Notes: generated from the letters alone by a model not told the origin. A DNA stretch of 64,000 bases from Elusimicrobiota bacterium (GCA_016212795.1 JACRDT010000019.1:1-64000); one strand, 5' to 3'; positions 26,301-34,946 are shown, counted from the first letter of the stretch. Translations and numbers: made by a program.

Positions 26301-29300
26301 GGAGCTGGCGGAACAGCTCGCGCTCGCGGAGCGCTCCCTGATCCAGGACCCCGCCGCGCCCGTCCAGGGCATGGACCGCGTCTTCTACGCCCCGGAGCCC
26401 ACGGGCTCCAAGGGCAAGGTCGCCTTCGTGTTCCCGGGGTCGGGCAACCAGTACATCGGCATGGGGACGGGCGTCGCCGCGCAATGGCCCGAGGTCCTGC
26501 GGCGCCAGGACGCCGAGAACGACCGCCTCCAGGACCAGTTCCTGCCCGAGCTCTTCGCCCCCTGGCGCCGGTCCTGGCCGGAGGGCTGGGAGGTCCTGGC
26601 CCTCGACAAGCTCAGCCGCGACCACCGCGGCATGATCTTCGGCCAGGTCGCCCACGGCGCGGTCCTCAGCGACCTAGTCCGGTCGCTCGGGGTGGAGCCC
26701 GAGGGCGTCGTCGGCTACAGCCTCGGCGAGACCGCGGGGCTCTTCGCCCTGCGGGCCTGGAAGGACCGCGACGAGATGCTGCGCCGCATGGAGCGCTCCA
26801 GCCTCTTCGTGAGCGACCTCGCCGGGCGCTGCGACGCCGCGCGCAAGACCTGGGGCCTCGCCGCGCACGAGGCCGTCGACTGGGCCCTGGGCGTCATCGA
26901 CCGCCCCGAGAACCTCGTGCGCACCGCGGTCGACAAGATGGAGCAGGTCTTCCTCCTCATCGTCAACACGCCCAAGGAGTGCGTCATCGGGGGCGCGCGC
27001 CACGCGGTGGGCAAGCTCGTCAGCGGGCTGGGCGGCACGTTCCTGCCGCTCGACGGCGTGACGACCGTCCACTGCAAGGTGGCCCGGGAGGTCGAGGAAG
27101 CCTACCTGGAGCTGCACAAGCTCCCGACGAGCGCGCCGGGCAGGGTGCGGTTCTACAGCGGGGCCTGGGGGCGGTCGTACCCCCTCGACAGCGACTCCGC
27201 CGCCCAGGCCGTCACGGCCCAGGCCGTGGCCGGCATCGATTTCCCCGGCCTCATCGAGCGCGCCTACGCGGACGGCTACCGCGTCTTCCTCGAGATGGGC
27301 CCGCGCAACACCTGCTCGCGCATGATCGCCCGCATCCTGGGCGACCGGCCCCACGTGGCGCGCTCGTCCTGCGTGCGCGACCAGGACGACGTCTCCTCGG
27401 TCCTGCGCCTGCTCGGCGCCATGATCGCCGAGCGGATCCCGGTGGACCTCGACGCCCTCTACGGCTTCGAGACCCGCGTGGTCGGGCACTCGGACCCCGC
27501 CCCCGCGCCCAAGAGCGCGATCGTGGTCCCCATCCACCGCGGGCTGCCGCCGCAGCCTTCGCCGAGACCGCCTCAGCAGCAGCCCAAGCCCCCGCGGCCG
27601 TCCGCGTCGGACGGCGATCAGCCCGCGCCGGCGCCAAGGCCGGCCCCGCCGGCCGCCCGTCCGGCCGTCCCGGCCATCCGGCACCCCGCCGCGGCGCCCG
27701 CCCAACCCGCGCCGGCGCCATCGCATCCCGTCCTGGCGGGCATCGCGGCGGCGCAGGCCGCCACCCTGAAGGCCCACGCCGCGTTCCTGCGCCTCTCGGA
27801 GCAGAACGCCCAGGCCCGGCTTGGTATCCTCGGCCTGCTCGCGTCCGGCGTCTCTGACGCGAGCGTGCCGCTTCGATCCGTCTTCCTCGACAGGCCCGCC
27901 TGCCTGCGCTTCGCCGTGGGCAAGATCGGCGAGGTCCTGGGCGCAGCCTTCGCGTCCATCGACGCCCACCCCACCAGGGTGCGACTGCCCGACGAGCCGC
28001 TCATGCTGGTCGACCGCATCCTGTCGGTGACGGGCGAGCCGCTGTCTTTGACCTCGGGGAGCGTCGTGACCGAGCACGACGTCAAGCCCGGGGCCTGGTA
28101 CCTCGACGGCGGGCGCATCCCGACCTGCATCGCGGTCGAAGCGGGGCAGGCGGACCTGTTCCTGTCGGGCTACCTGGGCATCGACCTCAAGACCGAGGGC
28201 CTGGCCATGTACCGCCTGCTCGACGCGGCCGTGACCTTCCACCGGGGCCTGCCCGCGCCCGGGGAGGTCATCCGCTACGACATCAAGATCCTGCGCTTCG
28301 CCCGGCAGGGCGGAGCCGCCATCTTCTTCTTCGAGTTCGAGGGCGCCGTCGGCGGCCAGCCGCTCCTCAGCATGAAGAAGGGCTGCGCCGGCTTCTTCAC
28401 GCCCCGGCAGCTCGAGGAGGGCAAGGGCATCGTCTTCACCGCCCTGGACCGCAAGCCCCTGCCCGGGCGCCGGCCCGCGGACTGGGCGGACCTCGCGCCC
28501 ATGAAGCGCGAGTCCTACGACGACAAGGCGGTCGACGCCCTGCGCGCCGGCGACCTCGCGGGAGCCTTCGGGGCCGACTTCGCCGGCTTGCCCCTGGCCG
28601 AGCCGCTGCGCCTGCCCGGCGGCCAAAGCTCCAGGATGCGCCTCATCGACCGGGTGCTCGACCTCGACCCCGAGGGCGGCCGCTACGGCCTGGGCGTCGT
28701 CACGGCCGAGGCCGACATCCACCCCGACGACTGGTTCCTCACCTGCCACTTCGTCGACGACCAGGTGATGCCGGGCACCCTCATGTACGAGTGCTGCCTG
28801 CACACGCTGCGCGTCTTCCTGCTCAGGATGGGCTGGGTCGGCGAGGCCTCGCGGTGCTGGTACGAGCCCGTCCCGGGCGTCGAGAGCAAGCTCAAGTGCC
28901 GCGGCCAGGTCCTGCCCACGACCAAGAAAGCGACCTACGAGATCTCCATCAAGGAGCTCGGCTACGGGCCCGCGCCCCTGGCCGAACCCTACGCCATCGC
29001 CGACGCCCTCATGTACTCGGACGGCAAGCCGGTCGTGCTCATCACCGACATGTCGGTGCGGATCGCCGGGCTCGCCCGGGACGCGGTGGAGGGCCTCTGG
29101 CGCGGACGACGCGCATCAAGGAGCGCGGCGCCCGCGGAGCGACCGGAAGACAAGAAGGCCCTCTTCGGGCCGGAACGCATCCTGGCGTTCGCGGTCGGCA
29201 AGCCCTCCGACGCCTTCGGGGAGCGCTACAAGGTCTTCGACGGCGAGCGCGTCATCGCGCGCCTCCCGGGGCCGCCCTACCAGTTCCTCGACCGCATCAC

Positions 29301-30270
29301 CGGCATCCGGGACTGCCGGCCGTGGGAGCTCGAGGCCGGCGCCCGCATCGAGGCCGAGTACGACGTGCCCCCGGACGCCTGGTACTTCCGGGCCAACCGC
29401 CAGGCCGCCATGCCCTTCGCGGTGCTGCTCGAGGTCGCCCTCCAGCCCTGCGGCTGGCTCGGCGCATACCTGGGCAGCGCGCTGCGAAGCCCAACCGACC
29501 TGTCGTTTCGCAACCTGGGCGGCAAGGCCGTCGTCCACGAGGACGTGCTCCCGGACGCCGGGACGCTGACCTCCGACATCAAGCTGACCCGGGTCTCCCA
29601 GTCCGTCGGGATGATCATCCAGCACTACGACATGACGGTGCGCCGCGGCGGCCGGGTGGTCTACGAAGGCACGACCTACTTCGGCTTCTTCTCGAAGGCC
29701 GCCCTGTCCGACCAGAAGGGCATCCTCGGCGTGACGCCCCACGCGCAGGCCCCCGTGGGCGGCCGGCCGCTGCCCGTGGAGGACCTCGCGCCCCTGTTCC
29801 CGGAGGACCAGAGCGCGGCCGCGCGGCCCGGGCTGCCGCTGCCCGGCCGGGCCCTGCGCATGTTCGACGCGGTGGACCTCTTCGTGCCCGAAGGGGGCCC
29901 CCACGGGCTGGGGTTCATCCGGGGCGTCAAGCGGGTCGACCCCTCGGAGTGGTTCTTCAAGGCCCACTTCCACCAGGACCCCGTGTGCCCCGGCTCCCTG
30001 GGCCTGGAATCGTTCCTGCAGCTGCTCAAGCTGGCGGCCCGAGAGCGCTGGCGCGCGCCGGAAGGCGCGCGGTTCACGGCCATGGCGCTGGGCCGGCCGC
30101 ACGAGTGGGTGTACCGCGGCCAGGTCATCCCGGCCAACAAGCTGGTCACGGTCGAGGCCGTCATCACGCGCAGCGACGACGCGGCGCGCCTCATCGTCGC
30201 CGACGGCTTCCTGAGGGTCGACGGCCTGCTCATCTACCAGATGAAGGACTTCTCGCTGGGGATGGCATGA
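23308..30270 (+). CDS. pfaC: PfaC-like PUFA synthase: KS-CLF-AT-DH-DH
   Basis: A 2320-residue synthase. Ketosynthase 1-455 has Cys201 (DAACASS); a Pro/Ala linker follows; the second KS-like domain (about 525-920) has Glu673 where the catalytic Cys should be (TVASEETSG), marking a chain-length factor; an acyltransferase (about 1035-1390) has FPGSGNQYIGMG and GYSLGE with S1138; then two FabA-like double-hotdog dehydratases, with H1814 (CHFVDDQVMPGTLMYE) and H2220 (AHFHQDPVCPGSLGLE) as catalytic histidines and degenerate first halves. The AT fused here replaces a separate PfaB. I see no terminal thioesterase or acylglycerol-phosphate acyltransferase domain. TTG 23308 with AGGAAG upstream overlaps the pfaA end; ATGA couples it to oleA. 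Confidence 0.92.
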   Translation: MKTKSPPSGPAPKAQVAVVGIGGLFPGTPGLEGFWADIAARRSASHEVPAGRWLIPPDQAYDPAVGAPDKVYSKRGCTIDDFALDAEGLQLDAALVAGLDRVFHFALHAGRMAWRDAAEDEALDLRRVGVILGNIALPTDSFSAFSRSVLTPALAKRLPSWTPPPFPRVAPLNRFAAGLPASILARALGLSGGSYTLDAACASSLYALKLAVDELLEGRADAMLAGGLSRPDCLYTQMGFSQLRALSASGRCAPFDEGGDGLVVGEGAGIFLLKRLADAERAGDKVYAVIRGIGLSNDIDGSLLAPEGGGQLRAMRAAYKEAGWSPSDADLVECHATGTPVGDAAELRSLQALWGDAGWRAGQCAIGSVKSNVGHLLTGAGAAGLMKVLLGLRHQTLPPSANFDKPSPRLSLGGTPFRVQTEAAPWRPRADGVTRKAAVSSFGFGGINAHVLIEEHAPKPRRSKARAPSAQAAPAAAPADAAPPADALRPAGDAPGRPCAVEAGGRAPRPLSGTASAAGGPVAIVGMEARFGSLGRLRSFQESVLGGKPAGESGTRLVPDLQAATSAFRIPPIELAEMLPQQVLMLQVADAALRDARALDRDHERTGVFVGMELDVHTADFHVRWSLPEEHRDQAGPPLSANRTVGALGGIIASRIAREFRIGGPSFTVASEETSGLRALEAAARALQRGELDMALAGAVDLCADERSRSAFEALRPCSPGGRARPFDRDADGAVLGEGAAAVVLKRLDDALRDGDRIYGTVRGIGAARDYGAALERAYEDAGIKPSCVSYLEGHGSGVPAEDAAEAEALAKFFGAAKKPSLALGSVKEVAGHAGAAAGMASLVKAALALYPEILPPLGLREARDEFRQAGERFHAPRLPQYWHRNRSDGPRRAGVSAMGLGGDCVHVVLEAHDSQIDPSTARLERSQPLGARDEGLFPVEDDTPPALVAGIAQLKEWLSQQPAERGIEALAREWFAARPPGSKRRRLGVAFVARHRSELAEQLALAERSLIQDPAAPVQGMDRVFYAPEPTGSKGKVAFVFPGSGNQYIGMGTGVAAQWPEVLRRQDAENDRLQDQFLPELFAPWRRSWPEGWEVLALDKLSRDHRGMIFGQVAHGAVLSDLVRSLGVEPEGVVGYSLGETAGLFALRAWKDRDEMLRRMERSSLFVSDLAGRCDAARKTWGLAAHEAVDWALGVIDRPENLVRTAVDKMEQVFLLIVNTPKECVIGGARHAVGKLVSGLGGTFLPLDGVTTVHCKVAREVEEAYLELHKLPTSAPGRVRFYSGAWGRSYPLDSDSAAQAVTAQAVAGIDFPGLIERAYADGYRVFLEMGPRNTCSRMIARILGDRPHVARSSCVRDQDDVSSVLRLLGAMIAERIPVDLDALYGFETRVVGHSDPAPAPKSAIVVPIHRGLPPQPSPRPPQQQPKPPRPSASDGDQPAPAPRPAPPAARPAVPAIRHPAAAPAQPAPAPSHPVLAGIAAAQAATLKAHAAFLRLSEQNAQARLGILGLLASGVSDASVPLRSVFLDRPACLRFAVGKIGEVLGAAFASIDAHPTRVRLPDEPLMLVDRILSVTGEPLSLTSGSVVTEHDVKPGAWYLDGGRIPTCIAVEAGQADLFLSGYLGIDLKTEGLAMYRLLDAAVTFHRGLPAPGEVIRYDIKILRFARQGGAAIFFFEFEGAVGGQPLLSMKKGCAGFFTPRQLEEGKGIVFTALDRKPLPGRRPADWADLAPMKRESYDDKAVDALRAGDLAGAFGADFAGLPLAEPLRLPGGQSSRMRLIDRVLDLDPEGGRYGLGVVTAEADIHPDDWFLTCHFVDDQVMPGTLMYECCLHTLRVFLLRMGWVGEASRCWYEPVPGVESKLKCRGQVLPTTKKATYEISIKELGYGPAPLAEPYAIADALMYSDGKPVVLITDMSVRIAGLARDAVEGLWRGRRASRSAAPAERPEDKKALFGPERILAFAVGKPSDAFGERYKVFDGERVIARLPGPPYQFLDRITGIRDCRPWELEAGARIEAEYDVPPDAWYFRANRQAAMPFAVLLEVALQPCGWLGAYLGSALRSPTDLSFRNLGGKAVVHEDVLPDAGTLTSDIKLTRVSQSVGMIIQHYDMTVRRGGRVVYEGTTYFGFFSKAALSDQKGILGVTPHAQAPVGGRPLPVEDLAPLFPEDQSAAARPGLPLPGRALRMFDAVDLFVPEGGPHGLGFIRGVKRVDPSEWFFKAHFHQDPVCPGSLGLESFLQLLKLAARERWRAPEGARFTAMALGRPHEWVYRGQVIPANKLVTVEAVITRSDDAARLIVADGFLRVDGLLIYQMKDFSLGMA

Positions 30271-31385
30271 GATACTCCCGGGTCCTGGTCGACGCCATCG
30301 GCTTCGAGCTCGCGCCCAACGTCGTCAGCTCCGTCTCGCTCGAGGAGCGGCTGGCCCCGATCTACCGCAGGCTGGGCCTGCAGCCAGGGCAGCTCGAGGC
30401 CTTCACCGGCATCCGCGAGCGGCGCTGGTGGGACGCGGGGTTCGCGCTCTCGCAAGGCGCCTCGGCCGCCGCGCTCAAGGCCCTGGAGGGGACCGGGGTG
30501 CGGCCCGCGGACCTCGGCGCGCTCGTCTACGCCGGGGTGTGCCGGGAGAACTTCGAGCCGGCCACGGCCTGCGCGGTCGCCGAGCGCGTCGGCGTGGGCG
30601 GCAGCGCGGCGGTCTACGACCTCTCCAACGCCTGCCTGGGCGTGCTCAACGGCATGATCGAGGTCGCCAACCGCATCGAGCTGGGCCAACTGCGCGCCGG
30701 GCTCGTCGTCTCGTGCGAGTCGGCGCGGGAGATCAACGAGCTGGCCATCGACCGGATGCTCCAAAGTCCTCATATCGACTCCTTCAAGGACTCCATGGCG
30801 ACGCTGACCGGGGGCTCGGGAGCCGTCGCCGTCCTGCTGACCGACGGGTCGTTTGGCCCCGGGGGCCACCGCCTGCTCGGCGGGGCCCTGCGCGCCGCGC
30901 CCGAGCACCACCGCATCTGCCGCTGGGGCGTGGACCCCGTGCCTGACGGCCTGGCCCATGGAGGCCAGGTCGTCGCAGGCGCAGGACGTCCTCCTCTCGC
31001 CGGAGACGGGGGCAGGCCCCGCCACGCGCTCATGACCGAGGTGATGCGCACCGACGCCGTGGCCGTGCTCAAGAACGGCGTGGTCCTGGGTCGGCGGACC
31101 TGGGAGGACTTCCTCCGGGAGCTGGGCTGGCGGCCGCAGGACGTCGACAAGGTCATCTGCCATCAGGTGGGCCTCGTCCACCAGCGGGAGATCCTGGCCG
31201 CCTTCGGCGTCCCGCCGTCTAAGGACTTCACCACCTTCGAGCACCTGGGCAACATCGGCACCGTCTCCCTCCCGCTGACGGCCGCCCTGGCCGCCGAGCG
31301 GGGGCACCTGTCGGCCGGCGACCGGGTGGGCCTCCTGGGCATCGGCAGCGGCCTCAACTGCCTCATGCTGGGCCTTTCATGGTGA
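30267..31385 (+). CDS. oleA: OleA: head-to-head acyl-condensing thiolase-fold enzyme
   Basis: A 372-residue FabH/thiolase-fold enzyme. OleA joins two acyl thioesters by non-decarboxylative Claisen condensation to a beta-keto acid. The catalytic Cys is C123 (LSNACLGVLNGM); the His lies in VICHQVGLVHQ and the Asn in EHLGNIGTVSLP. The OleA-type CRWG motif and TDAVAVLKNGV are present, separated by about 35 residues of Gly/Pro-rich sequence that seems longer than in OleA proteins I recall. The ATG overlaps the pfaC stop (ATGA), and the 3' end overlaps oleB by 7 nt. Direct coupling to a PUFA synthase suggests its substrates are polyunsaturated acyl chains still on the ACP or as CoA esters. Confidence 0.88.
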   Translation: MRYSRVLVDAIGFELAPNVVSSVSLEERLAPIYRRLGLQPGQLEAFTGIRERRWWDAGFALSQGASAAALKALEGTGVRPADLGALVYAGVCRENFEPATACAVAERVGVGGSAAVYDLSNACLGVLNGMIEVANRIELGQLRAGLVVSCESAREINELAIDRMLQSPHIDSFKDSMATLTGGSGAVAVLLTDGSFGPGGHRLLGGALRAAPEHHRICRWGVDPVPDGLAHGGQVVAGAGRPPLAGDGGRPRHALMTEVMRTDAVAVLKNGVVLGRRTWEDFLRELGWRPQDVDKVICHQVGLVHQREILAAFGVPPSKDFTTFEHLGNIGTVSLPLTAALAAERGHLSAGDRVGLLGIGSGLNCLMLGLSW

Positions 31386-32281
31386 CCGCCCCGCCGGAGG
31401 GCCGCTACCTCGCCCTGGGCGGCCTGCGCATGCACTACCGCGACGAGGGCTCGGGCGAGCCCCTCGTGATGCTGCACGGCAACCCGTCGTGGTCGTACTA
31501 CTACCGGAACCTCATCGACGCCCTCCGGGACCGCTGGCGCTGCGTCGCCCCGGACCACATCGGCATGGGCCTCTCCGACAAGCCCGGCGACGACCGCTAC
31601 GAGTACACCCTGTCGCGGCGGGTGGCCGACCTCACGACGTTCCTCGACCGGCTCGGGATCAGGAAGAACGTGACGCTGGTGCTGCACGACTGGGGCGGCA
31701 TGATCGGCATGGCCTACGCCAGCCGCCACCCCGACCGGGTCGCGCGGATCGTCGCCATGAACACCGCCGCCTTCCTGATGCCGCCCGGCAAGTCCATGCC
31801 GTGGCAGCTCAGGCTCGGGCGGGATTTCGGTCTCGGCGCGGTCCTCATCCGCGGCCTCAACGCCTTCGCGCTGGGCGCGACGCGCCTGTGCGTCGCCAAG
31901 CGCCGGCTGCCCAAGGACGTCGCCGCCGCCTACCTCGCGCCCTACGACTCCTGGGCGCACCGCATCGCGACGCTGCGCTTCGTCCAGGACATCCCGCTCT
32001 CCCCGCGGGACAAGTCCTACGCGATCGTGAAGGAGGTCCAGGACGGCCTGTCCCGCTTCACCCACCTGCCCATGCTCCTGTGCTGGGGCATGAAGGACTT
32101 CGTGTTCGACCGCGCCTTCCTGCGGGAATGGACGACGCGCTTCCCCCAGGCCCAAACGCACCGCTTCCCCGAGGCCGGCCACTACGTGCTCGAGGACGAG
32201 GGCCCCGCCATCGCCGCGCTCGTCCGGGACTTTCTGACGAAGAACCGCCTCGGGGCCGGCCAGCAGCGGCGCCGGGCATGA
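31379..32281 (+). CDS. oleB: OleB: beta-lactone decarboxylase, alpha/beta hydrolase fold
   Basis: A 300-residue haloalkane-dehalogenase-like hydrolase with the HGNPSW oxyanion motif (about residue 34), the nucleophile aspartate in HDWGGMIG (about residue 103) and the terminal His in EAGHYVLED (about residue 263). In the Ole pathway OleB decarboxylates the beta-lactone made by OleC to a cis-olefin. It overlaps oleA by 7 nt and oleC by an ATGA, consistent with the multi-enzyme OleBCD assemblies known from Xanthomonas. Separate OleB and OleC chains are seen here, not the OleBC fusion of some actinobacteria. Confidence 0.88.
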   Translation: MVTAPPEGRYLALGGLRMHYRDEGSGEPLVMLHGNPSWSYYYRNLIDALRDRWRCVAPDHIGMGLSDKPGDDRYEYTLSRRVADLTTFLDRLGIRKNVTLVLHDWGGMIGMAYASRHPDRVARIVAMNTAAFLMPPGKSMPWQLRLGRDFGLGAVLIRGLNAFALGATRLCVAKRRLPKDVAAAYLAPYDSWAHRIATLRFVQDIPLSPRDKSYAIVKEVQDGLSRFTHLPMLLCWGMKDFVFDRAFLREWTTRFPQAQTHRFPEAGHYVLEDEGPAIAALVRDFLTKNRLGAGQQRRRA

Positions 32282-33963
32282 CAGACAACGACCATCAGCC
32301 CCCTCGATGCTCGCCTCCCCCCGGGGGAGGCTCGCGGTTGGACCTCGCCGCGCCGCTGGCCGAGGCGGCCGCGGCCGACCCCGGCCGCGACGCCATCATC
32401 TTCCTCGATGGCCGCCGCGAGACGGCGTGGTCCTTCGGCCGCCTCAACGACGAGGCCGAGCTCCTGGCCCGCGGCCTGCCGGCCGTGGGCGTGACCCGCG
32501 GGACCCGGGCGGTGCTCATGGTCCGCCCCGGCCCGGAGTTCTTCGCGCTCACGTTCGCGATGTTCCGCCTGGGCGCGGTGCCGGTGCTCGTCGACCCGGG
32601 CATGGGCCGCAAGAGCCTGGGGGACTGCCTCGACGCCGCTTCGCCCGAGGCCTTCATCGCCGTCCCCCTGGCGCACGCGGCCGCCGCCCTGCTCGGCTGG
32701 GCCAGGCGGACGGTCCGGACCCGCGTCGTGGTCGGGCCCCGGTTCCTGCCCGGGCAGCGGACCCTCGCCGAGGTGCGCGCCCTCGGGGAGCGCGGCCCGG
32801 CCGTCCCCGGCGCGTCCCATCCCGACGACACGGCCGCCATCCTCTTCACCTCCGGCAGCACGGGCGTGCCCAAGGGCGCCGTCTACACCCACGGCAACTT
32901 CGCGGCCCAGGTCGCGATGCTGCGCGACCACTTCGGCATCCGGCCCGGAGAGATCGACCTGCCGACCTTCCCGCTCTTCGCCCTGTTCGCCCCGGCCCTG
33001 GGCATGACCGCCGTGATCCCCGAGATGGACTTCACCCGGCCGGGGCGCGTGGACCCCGAGAACATCATCGGGCCCGTGCTCCGCCACAAGGTGACGCACC
33101 TCTTCGGCTCTCCCGCGCTGCTGGCCCGGGTGGGCCGCCACGGCCAGGCCGGGGCCGTCAAGCTGCCGTCCTTGAAGCGCGTGGTCAGCGCCGGCGCCCC
33201 GGTGCCGCCCAAGGTGGTCGAGGCCTTCCAGAGCCTGCTCGCCCCGGGGGTCCAGGTCCACACCCCCTACGGGGCCACCGAGGCCCTCCCGGTCTGCTCC
33301 ATCGGAAGCGACGAGATCCTGTCCTCGACGCGGGCCCTCACCGACCAGGGCGCCGGCGCGTGCGTCGGACGCCCGTTCCAGGGCGTCGAGCTCAGGATCA
33401 TCAGGATCGACGACTCGCCCGTCCCGCGCTGGTCGGACGACCTGCTCGCGCCGCCGGGCGCGGTCGGCGAGATCGTGGTCCGCGGCCCCAACGTGACCCG
33501 AAGCTACTTCGGCCGCCCCGCCAGCGACGCCCTGGCCAAGATCGACGGCGGCGCCGGGGGAGTCTACCACCGGATGGGCGACCTCGGCCGCCTCGACGAC
33601 AAGGGCCGGGTGTGGTTCTGCGGCCGCAAGGCCCACCGGATCGTCGCCGGGGATCGGACCCTGTTCAGCGTCCCCTGCGAGGGCGTGTTCAACGCGCATC
33701 GGGCGGTCTCGCGCAGCGCCCTGGTGGGCGTGGGCTTCGCCCCGCGCCAGCGCCCCGTCATCGTGGTCGAGCTCGAGCAGGGCCGCCGGGGCTCGCCGGA
33801 GCTCAAGGACGAGCTGCTCCGTCTGGGCGCCGCCAACCCCGTCACCGCGGCCGTCAAGGACCTCCTGTTCCACCCATCCTTGCCCGTCGACATCCGCCAC
33901 AACGCCAAGATCGACCGGGAGGCCCTGGCGGCCTGGGCGGGCGGCGCGCTGCGCTCCCCATGA
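32278..33963 (+). CDS. oleC: OleC: AMP-dependent beta-lactone synthetase
   Basis: A 561-residue ANL-superfamily enzyme. The nucleotide-binding loop is FTSGSTGVPKG (about residue 199), followed by PYGATEALP and the GDLGRLDDKGRVWFCGR hinge region. OleC activates the beta-hydroxy acid with ATP and closes the beta-lactone. The ATG is shared with the oleB stop (ATGA) and is followed by a short Pro/Gly-rich stretch (CSPPPGGGSRL, residues 11-21) encoded by a palindromic G/C repeat of the dispersed family; the catalytic domain starts after it. ATGA couples it to oleD. Confidence 0.88.
   Translation: MTDNDHQPPRCSPPPGGGSRLDLAAPLAEAAAADPGRDAIIFLDGRRETAWSFGRLNDEAELLARGLPAVGVTRGTRAVLMVRPGPEFFALTFAMFRLGAVPVLVDPGMGRKSLGDCLDAASPEAFIAVPLAHAAAALLGWARRTVRTRVVVGPRFLPGQRTLAEVRALGERGPAVPGASHPDDTAAILFTSGSTGVPKGAVYTHGNFAAQVAMLRDHFGIRPGEIDLPTFPLFALFAPALGMTAVIPEMDFTRPGRVDPENIIGPVLRHKVTHLFGSPALLARVGRHGQAGAVKLPSLKRVVSAGAPVPPKVVEAFQSLLAPGVQVHTPYGATEALPVCSIGSDEILSSTRALTDQGAGACVGRPFQGVELRIIRIDDSPVPRWSDDLLAPPGAVGEIVVRGPNVTRSYFGRPASDALAKIDGGAGGVYHRMGDLGRLDDKGRVWFCGRKAHRIVAGDRTLFSVPCEGVFNAHRAVSRSALVGVGFAPRQRPVIVVELEQGRRGSPELKDELLRLGAANPVTAAVKDLLFHPSLPVDIRHNAKIDREALAAWAGGALRSP
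32307..32336. repeat. Palindromic repeat inside the oleC N-terminus
   Basis: A hairpin core CCTCCCCC/GGGGGAGG (32314-32330) flanked by GCTCG and CTCGC. It is similar in composition and flanks to the units at 53457-53481 and 62188-62218, and encodes part of the PPPGGGSRL segment in frame. Confidence 0.5.
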
Positions 33964-34946
33964 GAGCCCTGGTGACCGGGGGCGGCGGCTTCCTCGGCAA
34001 AGCCATCGTGACGAGGCTGCTCGCCCGCGGCGACTCGGTCCGCAGCGTCGCCAGGGGCTCCTACCCCGAGCTCGCCTCCCTGGGCGTTTCGGTCGTGCGG
34101 GGCGACATCGCCGACCCCGCGTCCCTCGCCGAAGCGGCGGCCGGCGTCGACGTGGTCTTCCACGCCGCGGCCAAGGCCGGCGTCTGGGGCGACCCCGCCG
34201 AGTACCATCGCTCCAACGTGGCGGGCACGCGCAACGTCCTGGCGGCCTGCCGGGAGCGCGGCGTGCGCCGCCTGGTCTACACGAGCTCCCCCAGCGTGGT
34301 CTTCGACGGCCGCGACCAGGAGGGCATCGACGAGTCGGCCCCGTACCCCGAGCGCCACCTGGCCAGCTACCCGGCGACCAAGGCCGAGGCCGAGCGCCTG
34401 GTGCTCGCGGCCGACGGCCCGGATCTGGCCACCGTGGCCCTGCGGCCGCACCTCATCTGGGGGCCGGGCGACAACCACCTGGTGCCTCGCATCGTCGCCC
34501 GGGCCAGGGAAGGGAGGCTGCTCAAGCTCGGCGGCCCGCCCCGCAAGGTGGACTCCACCTACATCGACAACGCGGCCGACGCCCACCTGCTCGCGGCCGA
34601 CCGCCTGGCCCCCGGCGCCCCGCCGGCCGGCAAGGCCTACTTCATCTCCAACGGGGAGCCCCTGCCCGTCTGGGACCTGGTCGACAGGATTCTGGGCGCC
34701 GCGGGCCTGCCCCCCCTGACGCTGTCCATCCCGCCCGCCGCCGCCTACGCGGCCGGCTGCGTCCTGGAGCTGGCCTACTCGGTCCTGCGCCTGCCCGGCG
34801 AGCCGCGCATGACGCGCTTTTTGGCCTCGGAACTGTCGACCGCCCACTGGTTCGACCTGACCGCGGCGCGGCGCGACCTCGGCTACGAGCCCAAGGTCTC
34901 CGTCGAGGAAGGCCTGCGGCGCCTGGCCCGCTCGCTCAGGCCGTAA
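33960..34946 (+). CDS. oleD: OleD: NAD(P)H-dependent beta-keto acid reductase
   Basis: A 328-residue extended short-chain dehydrogenase. The dinucleotide motif is TGGGGFLG (residues 6-13), the catalytic pair is YPATK (about 146-150), and the substrate-side motif LRPHLIWGPGD is typical of 3-beta-HSD-like reductases. OleD reduces the beta-keto acid from OleA to the beta-hydroxy acid used by OleC. ATG overlaps the oleC stop (ATGA). The gene order oleA-B-C-D completes the pathway. Its last 11 nt overlap the 3' end of the convergent topA gene. Confidence 0.88.
   Translation: MRALVTGGGGFLGKAIVTRLLARGDSVRSVARGSYPELASLGVSVVRGDIADPASLAEAAAGVDVVFHAAAKAGVWGDPAEYHRSNVAGTRNVLAACRERGVRRLVYTSSPSVVFDGRDQEGIDESAPYPERHLASYPATKAEAERLVLAADGPDLATVALRPHLIWGPGDNHLVPRIVARAREGRLLKLGGPPRKVDSTYIDNAADAHLLAADRLAPGAPPAGKAYFISNGEPLPVWDLVDRILGAAGLPPLTLSIPPAAAYAAGCVLELAYSVLRLPGEPRMTRFLASELSTAHWFDLTAARRDLGYEPKVSVEEGLRRLARSLRP

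Noticed and set aside
23535..27857. 1440-codon alternate-frame plus-strand protein inside the PfaC-like gene
   Set aside because: It is Arg/Pro/Gly-rich shadow text with no domain, while the true frame shows KS, CLF, AT and DH motifs.
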